Shown piece after piece: positions 27,646-34,309 of a stretch of DNA of 34,309 bases. Within the stretch, counting starts at the first letter, position 1. The number at the start of each line of letters is the position of its first letter. Location of the stretch: NCBI GenBank assembly GCA_900319275.1, contig ONNS01000028.1, forward strand, positions 1-34,309. Direction: 5' to 3'. A model generated the notes under the pieces. That model had not been told where the DNA came from and ran no database searches. It saw nothing but the letters and a program-made list of their open reading frames with translations. Position numbers and translations under genes: made by a program. Origin of the DNA: an uncultured Eubacteriales bacterium (GTDB taxonomy: Bacteria; Bacillota; Clostridia; Oscillospirales; Oscillospiraceae).

Positions 27646-30600
27646 TTACTTGTTTTCTGTGTACAAATCCGCAGCAGCTTTCTCTGTTTGCGATCTGTCG
27701 TTCGTTCCACCTGGCGCTTCTGGGCCTTCGAAGACTCCGTTGGCCGTTACGACCAGGTAGAAGTAGGCTATTGGAGCAACGCTGGTTTCCTCGATGATGT
27801 ACCAGCCATAGGGCAGATTCCCGACCCAGAATACACCGCTGTCAAGGGACTTCATCGGCTCCACAGGCACTACAGTCGATCTCTGTTCACCGCCAAGCTG
27901 GGTTATTGTCGTTCCGTCCTTATTGATATACGGTATCAGGCTCTTGCCCTTGTATACAACAAAGGTCATGTCCTTGACAGGGGCAAAATAGCTGTTCACC
28001 TTGCGCAGTACCACCTTGCGGCTTCCGGCAACACCGTTCCAGTAGATGAATCCATCATCACCTTCGATCGTTCCGTACAGCCACAGCGTCTCGCTCTCAG
28101 CGAACGAATTATCTGTCGCTCCATCGTCCTGGGCGTTACGGAAGGCCTTCAGATGAGCCGCGTCAATCTTGCCCTCCGGTACAGACTGGCCATTCTCTAC
28201 TTTGACAAAATCTACACCCTCAGGCTTTGCAAACGGCGTGAGCTGCTTGTGATGGTTCTCATGCTCAGCCCAGACCCAGATCGTCCCGTCACCGATATAT
28301 CTTCCGGTTCCGTCAGCCAGGTCGCCGGTCAGTTTGATCGAGGCAGGATTTTCACTGGTTTCCGCAAGATAGATATCCTGACGGACCGCATTTGTGGCAG
28401 GATAGTTCTTCTGGCCATTCTGTTTGGCGTTATACCCGCTCAGCGTGACAAAGTTGCCAGCCGGGACGGACTCGCCATTGACAGTCCTGGTTGTGATCAG
28501 GTTGCCGTCCTCATCCGTGCCAGTGCCGCCAAAGTACGGCGCGCCGGAGATGTTCAGTGTAGCCCTTTTAGCTGGTATGACATTACCTTCTTTGTCTTTT
28601 CCCTCGGGGGTGTACGCAAGGTAGATGCCCGCGCCACAGCTGTATACAGCGTCATTTTTACTCATTGCCGTATTGCCAATGATTGTGCCGCCTGTAAGAT
28701 TCAGGGTGCAATCCTGACCCACGCTGACTGCGCCGCCATAGGCATACTTTTTATTTGCCGTACTCCTGACCGTGTTGCCGCTGATCGTACCGCCGGAAAT
28801 CGTCAGTGTTCCAAGCTTCATATTAACGGCACCACCCCACGTGTCACCAGCGCGTTCTGCTTTGTTGTTCTTGATTTCAGCCGTTCCCGAAATTACAGCT
28901 ACAGCTTGAGAACTGCCTTCCATACGGAGCGCGCCGCCTCCGGAACCAGTAGCTGTGTTTCCGGAAATCTCGCCAACAGAGATATTTACTCTCGCTTTGG
29001 AACCTGTTTCACAGATTGCGCCGCCAGCTTCCGCCGTGCAGTTCCTGATGCCCGGGGTGATATTCGGGTATTCCGCAGTGGGAACCATGTTCAGCGTCCC
29101 CCTGTTGACGTACACGCCGCCGCCGTTGGCGGTTGCCGTACACTGCTCAATGCTGGCGCTCGCCACCGCTCCATCCGATTTCAATACACCCAGCAGATTC
29201 AATGTGGCGTCTTTGCCATTCAGGTAGACCGCGCCGCCGTTGGTGGCAGAGAACCCGTAAATCTTGCCGTTCAGGTTCAGCGTACCGGTACTGCTGTTGA
29301 CATAGGCCGCGCCGCCGTAGGTGGCTTTGCAGTTGGAGACGATGCAGACGTTATCGCCCGCGTTGTCGACTGTGGTGAGCGTGCCGTTCACGGTTGCCGT
29401 TCCGGCAATCACATTAGTCTCCTTCGGTTTCGTGCTGCTTGTGACATACAGGACGCCGCCGTTGGTGGATTCGCAGTTTTCGATTTTGCCGCCGTTGAAG
29501 TTGATGGTCACGTTCCCCCGCTTCACAGCCACTGCCGCGCCGTTTTTCGCCTTGCAGTACCGGATGATCGAGCCGGTGGTCCTCAGGCCAGTGGTTGCAT
29601 CGGTCGCGGTCGTCACTTCGTTTATGTTGAGCGTGCCGTCTCCGGTAAAGTTGATTGCACCGCCCATTTGGTTGTCACCGATATACGAATTCTGCAGCAC
29701 CGCATTTTCTCCCAGCGTGAGGGTTCCCTGCGCGTTAAACAGACCTCCGTCGTGAGTTATAGCTTCGCGCCAGGTCACCTCCTGCGTATCCGGATCGACT
29801 GTGCACCAACCGCCGTCGATGGTCACGTTCACCAGCGTGAAGTCGCTGCCCTCTTGGGTTGTGAACATGGAGTCTGTGCAAGCGCCGCGGCTGATGGTCG
29901 CGCACCCGTTATGATTCTTATAAATCTGTCCCTTCTTATCCTCAGGCAGATTATCATCAGCTTCCGGCGCCATGGTCAGCGTAATCTTGCCGTTTGCGGG
30001 TACCACCACGCTCTTGTCCCAGTGCAGCGCATAATCGAATACGAGCATCCGGACATAGTACTCAGTTCCCGTGTATTCCTCCGACTTGTGGGTTTGTTCG
30101 TCATAGGTATAGAACTTCTGGTATCCGCGCAGGGCTTCAAAGGCGCCATACTGGTCGAGATACTGATACAGCGCGGGCGCTGTGGCCTTCGCATTCGTGA
30201 AGAGCAGGTTGCCATCGGGATCCGTGATCTCGCACACATAGTCCGCCCAGTAGATGCGATGCGGGCCATATTCGTTGTTCGGGTCCTCGTCCTCTTCTAT
30301 CGGCTTCCTGACGCCGTAATAGTACTCATAGCCGTGATAGGCCGTGCCCGTCCGGTTGTTGATGAAGCGGTTCAGATTCTTGCCACCATTGCTATTTTTG
30401 CTGTTGTCGAAAGTGCCAAAGGGCAGACTTGTGGTTCCGTGTAGATCCTGATGCAGCATGAGGGGTGTACCGGTAATAACTGTCGTGGGATTACCGTTTG
30501 CATCCTTATAGAGGGGATAACCGTCTTCATCCTTTGCCTGCTGATCCGGCACATACACGCCGATGTGCGAGTCATCATTCAGGCCGACCGCTGTGGTCCG

Positions 30601-33600
30601 GATGATCTCGTTGCTGTCCTCGCTCAGGCAGACGTCGCACTGCGTCTGGTTGTTGGACTCTGGCATGGTGTTGCCCCAAACCTGGATATCCCCCTCGAAG
30701 TACAGCCGGACATTCGGGCCGCCGATGGCGATGCCGCCGCCGCCCGCGACCTCTGTCACGGAGTTACCGGCCAGCTCGCCGCCTTTGATGTAGGCCTTTG
30801 TCAGGTAGGCATCGTCTGAGCTTGCACCATTCGCCACAAACAGGCCGCCGCCGCGCTTGGCGGTGTTGCCGCCGTTCGACGTATCATCATCATTCAGCCC
30901 GCCGACCCCGCCGCTCATGAGCGTAAACGATCCGCCGCCGAGATAGATGCCGCCGCCGTTGCCGCCGTTGCCGCTGGAGTCAGCTTCCGCTTTGTTGTAC
31001 TTGATTATGCCGTTTGTGATTGTCAAAGTGCCGTTCTGCTGGTAGATGCCGCCGCCGTTGACCGCGGTGTTGCCGTCCGCACTGGCAGCGCCGCCAATGG
31101 TGCCGCTGAAGTTGAGCGTAGTGTCTTTATGGTCGAGATAGATACCGCCGCCGTCGTAAGCGCTGCAGCCCTTGATGGCCGAAGCTGTGATGGTCAGCGT
31201 GCCGCCGCCCTGATAAAGGCCGCCGCCCTTGTTTTCGGCAACAGGCGTATCTGCAATGGTCACGGTGCCGCTGCTGTCTACGGTGGCATTGATCGCCCGG
31301 CAGTTCACGATCGCGTCGCCGTTTTTGGTGATCGACACCTTTTTTGCGCCCGCGATATAGACGCCGCCGCCGGATGCTGCATTGCAGGAATCGACCAGGC
31401 CATCGGTAAACGCAAAGCTTCCGTTTTCCTGATAGACGCCGCCGCCGTTTGCAAGCGCGTCACATTTTTCAATTGTGCCGCCGAAAAGATTGAATACTGC
31501 ATTGTCGCCCATCAGGCACGCGCCGCCGCCGTTTTTATCGGCGTTGCATGCGGACAGCGTACCGGCTTTGAATTCGATCGTGCCGCTTTCAAGATAGATG
31601 CCGCCGCCATCACCGGAAGAACTGTCGTTGGCTTTCGCCTTGGCATAATTTGCTTTCAGGCTGCCGCCATCGATGGTCAGCTTACCGTCGGCCTGGAAGA
31701 TACCGCCGCCATTGGCTGCAGTATTGGACTTTTCGACGCTGACGGTATTGCCGTTGCCGTCGTTTTTTGTCTCAATATCGCCGATTTTTCCGCCGGTAAA
31801 GTTAAACCTGCTGTTCTTGCCGCCCAGGTGAACGCCGCCGCCTTTGCGTACTGCTTCATTCTCTATGATGCTGCCGCTTTGCAGGTTCACCGTACCGCCG
31901 CCCTGGAAAACGCCGCCGCCATCGTTTGTGGCCTTGTTGCCGATCAGGCTGCCGCCATTGATGGTCAGCGTACCGCCAGTCTGATAGATGCCGCCGCCAT
32001 TGTCAGCGGTATTGCCCTTTTCGACAGTTACGGTACCTCCGTTTCCGTCTTCCTCCGTTCCATCCTCATCGCCGATTTTTCCGCCGGTGAAGTTAAACGT
32101 GCTGTTCGTGCCGCCCAGGTAAACGCCGCCGCCGTTAGAGGATGCGGTACAGCCGATGATGCTGCCGCCGTTCATGTTCAGCGTACCGCCGCCCTGATAA
32201 ATGCCGCCGCCAATACCGCCGTAGTTTTTGCCACTGACGGTGTACACATTTGCCTCACAGTTCTGGATCGTCGTTCCGACCTCGACTGTGAGTGTGGCAG
32301 AGTTGAACAGATACACACCGCCGCCCTTGCCCGCAGTGCAGTCAGAAATGGTGGTTGTACCCGTGATGGTAGCGTCGCCAAAGCAGGCTATCGCTCCGCC
32401 CCATGTACCATCGCAGCCGCTGAAAGTGCAGTTCTCAAATGTGGTTGTTTTATTGCCATAACTGCGCACAGCGCCGCCAAAACCTCCGTTTTTTTCTCCC
32501 TCGCCTGTAGAATCGAGCTGTGCCTCGCAATCGGTAAACGTGCAGTTGCTGATTGTCGCTGTAATATCCTTGTCACTTCTCCAGAAGTTCAACGCTCCGG
32601 CACTCCTTGAGGATGTACAGCCGGTAAACGTGCATCCGTTTATCGTAGCAGATTTTGCCTGTGTCTCCAATGCTCCGCCGGAATTCACTTTGGCTTCACC
32701 CGCATGGCAGTCCCTAAAGGTACAGTTCGTCACCGTGCAGCTGGTGCTGCCCTTGTGGAAAACCGCGCCGCCCTGACTGCTGCTGCTGCAATTGTCAAAG
32801 GTGCAGTTTGTCAATGTCAGCGTTGCCCCCGCAGATCGAAGTCCGCCGGTACCGTCGCCATCGCTGCCAGTCTCGTCTTTACAGCCGGTGAAAGAAACAT
32901 GGTCAAACACAGCGGATGCTTTTTCCACATTCACAGCTCCAACATATTTGGCGGCTGAACAATGGGAGAAATCGGCATAGGAAACATTCAATGTAGCCGT
33001 TTGCTCCGTATAGATTGCGCCATAAGCCCCCTCTGAATGTGCCCGGCAATGGTTGAAGACAACGCCGTTGGAAGCTGTGCCGGAAATCGTCAGCGTGCCT
33101 TGATTGGAGACGTAAACCGCGCCGCCTTTGCCGCCTTTATTATTAGAGTACTTGACCGCGGTATTCTGCATGGTCGTGCCTTCGTCAACGGTCAAGCTGC
33201 CGCTGACATTCACAATACCGCCATGAACGTTTACCTCTCCGGAACTGTAAGCATGTGTTGCAGGATTAAACTCCGCCCCGCCGTCCAGAATGATATTCTT
33301 CGTGGTGAAGCTCTTGCCGTTGGGGACGGTGAACATGGATGCATTGTTTCCGGTGCCGCGGCTGATCGTGCTGCGGAAGCGCGTCTGGCTTCCCTGCTCG
33401 CCGGTCAGAGGATTCCAGCGGTCATCCTGCGTGGTGCGCAGCGTGACGCTGGTGAGATTCTCACCGTCGAAGGTAACGCCGCTCGTCAGGGTATAGCGGG
33501 CATGGGTTTCATACAGCGTCTCGATGATGACGTCGCCGGTGAGGGTGTTGGCGTAATTGAACGCGCCCTTATAGGTCACACCGTTTTCTGTCGTATCGGC

Positions 33601-34309
33601 CAGCGCCTCAAAATAGGTCCAGGTCGTTCCGTTGTCCGTGCTTACACGGGCAATGGGGTCAAAGCTGTTGGTAAAGTCCACCACGGCTCCGTACAGGTTG
33701 AGATCGCTTATGGCCACCGCGGCAGTAATGCCGGTGTTTTCTTCTTTCGTCACATTCCCGCTCCCGTCATCGGAGAAGGTCGTGACGACATAAGAAGGAT
33801 GGAAGACGGAAGCCGAGGCCGCAGTGTCTCCGATCTTGACTTCCTCCACGGTATAGGCGCGTCCCACATCTGCCTGAACTCTGAGCCTCCAGCCGTTGGC
33901 CTCGTTAAGAACGAGATCGGAAACAATTGTTGTCGTCTCGTTTCCGGTGCCGTCCACCGTGGTGATGGGGAAGGACAGGGCCGTGCCGTCGGCGTCCTTC
34001 ACCTGAACCGTAACGCTGTCAGGGTGCATGAAGGCAAAAGTGCTGTCCAGCTTCCAGGCTTTCGAGATCGTAATCTCGCCTTTTTTGATGGTATTGACGA
34101 TACGGAACAGGACCCCCGCGTCTGAATCTTCCCGTTCGACCGCGGTCTCATAGTTCGGGTGCGGATCGTCAGCGGAGTCGATGGAACAGGTCGTTTTCTC
34201 ACCCTTGATGGTGTAATTCGGCACATCAGTGTATTTCTTGGTCCATGCTTCGCCGGCTTCACTGTCCGCTTCCTTTACGAGCCCTTTCAGTTTCTGGGTA
34301 TCCGTGTCT
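27646..34309 (-). CDS. Giant beta-helix adhesin with SpaA-like domains (5' end cut by window edge)
   Basis: At least 2220 residues are visible; the frame is open to the right edge, so the true start and signal peptide are missing. From the visible N-terminus, a Cna-B/SpaA-like domain (ITISKAWKLDSTFAF... YTVEEVKIG) is followed by a capping module and a first right-handed beta-helix of about 23 rungs marked by GGGIYQ/GGGVYLGG. A linker and a second capping module with the same TISRG..SMFT..DGG pattern lead to a second helix of about 11 rungs. The last about 110 residues form a SpaA-like domain (VVLRKVNSYFAPVKDMTFVVYKG... SGVFWVGNLPYGWYIIEETS). The C-terminus, ...AAADLYTENK, has neither an LPxTG-like signal nor a transmembrane helix, odd for this family. 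It is probably an extracellular adhesin or glycan-binding protein; the ligand is unknown. Confidence 0.88.
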   Translation of the reverse strand, partial: DTDTQKLKGLVKEADSEAGEAWTKKYTDVPNYTIKGEKTTCSIDSADDPHPNYETAVEREDSDAGVLFRIVNTIKKGEITISKAWKLDSTFAFMHPDSVTVQVKDADGTALSFPITTVDGTGNETTTIVSDLVLNEANGWRLRVQADVGRAYTVEEVKIGDTAASASVFHPSYVVTTFSDDGSGNVTKEENTGITAAVAISDLNLYGAVVDFTNSFDPIARVSTDNGTTWTYFEALADTTENGVTYKGAFNYANTLTGDVIIETLYETHARYTLTSGVTFDGENLTSVTLRTTQDDRWNPLTGEQGSQTRFRSTISRGTGNNASMFTVPNGKSFTTKNIILDGGAEFNPATHAYSSGEVNVHGGIVNVSGSLTVDEGTTMQNTAVKYSNNKGGKGGAVYVSNQGTLTISGTASNGVVFNHCRAHSEGAYGAIYTEQTATLNVSYADFSHCSAAKYVGAVNVEKASAVFDHVSFTGCKDETGSDGDGTGGLRSAGATLTLTNCTFDNCSSSSQGGAVFHKGSTSCTVTNCTFRDCHAGEAKVNSGGALETQAKSATINGCTFTGCTSSRSAGALNFWRSDKDITATISNCTFTDCEAQLDSTGEGEKNGGFGGAVRSYGNKTTTFENCTFSGCDGTWGGAIACFGDATITGTTTISDCTAGKGGGVYLFNSATLTVEVGTTIQNCEANVYTVSGKNYGGIGGGIYQGGGTLNMNGGSIIGCTASSNGGGVYLGGTNSTFNFTGGKIGDEDGTEEDGNGGTVTVEKGNTADNGGGIYQTGGTLTINGGSLIGNKATNDGGGVFQGGGTVNLQSGSIIENEAVRKGGGVHLGGKNSRFNFTGGKIGDIETKNDGNGNTVSVEKSNTAANGGGIFQADGKLTIDGGSLKANYAKAKANDSSSGDGGGIYLESGTIEFKAGTLSACNADKNGGGACLMGDNAVFNLFGGTIEKCDALANGGGVYQENGSFAFTDGLVDSCNAASGGGVYIAGAKKVSITKNGDAIVNCRAINATVDSSGTVTIADTPVAENKGGGLYQGGGTLTITASAIKGCSAYDGGGIYLDHKDTTLNFSGTIGGAASADGNTAVNGGGIYQQNGTLTITNGIIKYNKAEADSSGNGGNGGGIYLGGGSFTLMSGGVGGLNDDDTSNGGNTAKRGGGLFVANGASSDDAYLTKAYIKGGELAGNSVTEVAGGGGIAIGGPNVRLYFEGDIQVWGNTMPESNNQTQCDVCLSEDSNEIIRTTAVGLNDDSHIGVYVPDQQAKDEDGYPLYKDANGNPTTVITGTPLMLHQDLHGTTSLPFGTFDNSKNSNGGKNLNRFINNRTGTAYHGYEYYYGVRKPIEEDEDPNNEYGPHRIYWADYVCEITDPDGNLLFTNAKATAPALYQYLDQYGAFEALRGYQKFYTYDEQTHKSEEYTGTEYYVRMLVFDYALHWDKSVVVPANGKITLTMAPEADDNLPEDKKGQIYKNHNGCATISRGACTDSMFTTQEGSDFTLVNVTIDGGWCTVDPDTQEVTWREAITHDGGLFNAQGTLTLGENAVLQNSYIGDNQMGGAINFTGDGTLNINEVTTATDATTGLRTTGSIIRYCKAKNGAAVAVKRGNVTINFNGGKIENCESTNGGVLYVTSSTKPKETNVIAGTATVNGTLTTVDNAGDNVCIVSNCKATYGGAAYVNSSTGTLNLNGKIYGFSATNGGAVYLNGKDATLNLLGVLKSDGAVASASIEQCTATANGGGVYVNRGTLNMVPTAEYPNITPGIRNCTAEAGGAICETGSKARVNISVGEISGNTATGSGGGALRMEGSSQAVAVISGTAEIKNNKAERAGDTWGGAVNMKLGTLTISGGTISGNTVRSTANKKYAYGGAVSVGQDCTLNLTGGTIIGNTAMSKNDAVYSCGAGIYLAYTPEGKDKEGNVIPAKRATLNISGAPYFGGTGTDEDGNLITTRTVNGESVPAGNFVTLSGYNAKQNGQKNYPATNAVRQDIYLAETSENPASIKLTGDLADGTGRYIGDGTIWVWAEHENHHKQLTPFAKPEGVDFVKVENGQSVPEGKIDAAHLKAFRNAQDDGATDNSFAESETLWLYGTIEGDDGFIYWNGVAGSRKVVLRKVNSYFAPVKDMTFVVYKGKSLIPYINKDGTTITQLGGEQRSTVVPVEPMKSLDSGVFWVGNLPYGWYIIEETSVAPIAYFYLVVTANGVFEGPEAPGGTNDRSQTEKAAADLYTENK
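31780..32130 (-). repeat. 97-residue tandem repeat in the first beta-helix
   Basis: The block encoding GGKIGD...GGGIYQ...GGGV recurs with a period of 291 bp; the plus-strand marker gccgattttt occurs at 31780 and 32071. Both copies encode NSxFNFTGGKIGD, then VEKxNTAxNGGGI, then a GSL.xN.A segment. Identity is high enough for slippage or recombination to change the copy number. Confidence 0.75.

Noticed and set aside
27625-30444. 939-codon plus-strand open frame opposite the adhesin
   Set aside because: The beta-helix rungs on the minus strand are regular and family-like; the plus-strand product is not, and it starts inside the terminator.
30700-33250. Possible CRISPR-like periodicity (recurrent gccgccgcc blocks)
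   Set aside because: The spacing varies and follows the reading frame of the GGG rungs of the adhesin; there are no conserved repeat-spacer units or cas genes.

Overview
The window looks like a chromosomal segment of a GC-rich Gram-positive anaerobe, most plausibly a gut member of class Clostridia (Oscillospirales/Oscillospiraceae-like). The basis is a class B sortase with an LPxTG-like surface protein, lipoproteins with Pro/Thr linkers, strong AGGAGG-type ribosome binding sites, a YerC-type TrpR-like regulator, and an exported flavinylated reductase with an exported ApbE. The genus is inference only. Both ends cut a gene: a eukaryotic-type hexokinase on the left (C-terminus missing) and a giant beta-helix adhesin on the right (N-terminus missing).

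Left part (1-5036): on the minus strand, a hexokinase fragment and an NfeD-SPFH membrane pair. Divergently, yerC, a methyltransferase and hslO form a compact plus-strand operon, followed by a four-gene tRNA cluster (Val, Phe, Gly, Cys) with its own strong promoter and terminator. Middle-left (5037-10006): a class B sortase (TTG start) and a 1272-residue surface protein. The latter carries a long array of CxxC repeats, a TAEP linker, MBG domains and a C-terminal TPRTGD/transmembrane/positive-tail sorting signal, so it is the obvious candidate substrate of the sortase.

Middle (10007-22619): convergent housekeeping genes cls-rdgB (minus), then apbE-recG-lipoprotein (plus), a degenerate S41-like protein (minus), a Tat-exported FMN/FAD reductase (minus) with a divergent LysR regulator, and mnmE (plus). 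The exported ApbE lipoprotein could load FMN onto the reductase, whose FMN-binding domain carries the DGVSGAS acceptor motif.

Right part (22620-34309): a tRNA-Ser(GCU) gene is followed by about 350 nt of non-coding sequence. This holds two further direct copies and one inverted copy of the tRNA 3' end, separating blocks dense in perfect hairpins. Then come a secreted 5'-nucleotidase, a 183-nt MITE-like palindromic element, a secreted HAD phosphatase fused to a second small domain, a DUF1349 gene broken by one extra C in a C7 tract, and the giant adhesin. The adhesin has about 34 glycine-rich beta-helix rungs in two modules and a C-terminal SpaA-like domain. No phage, CRISPR array, integrase or transposase gene was seen.
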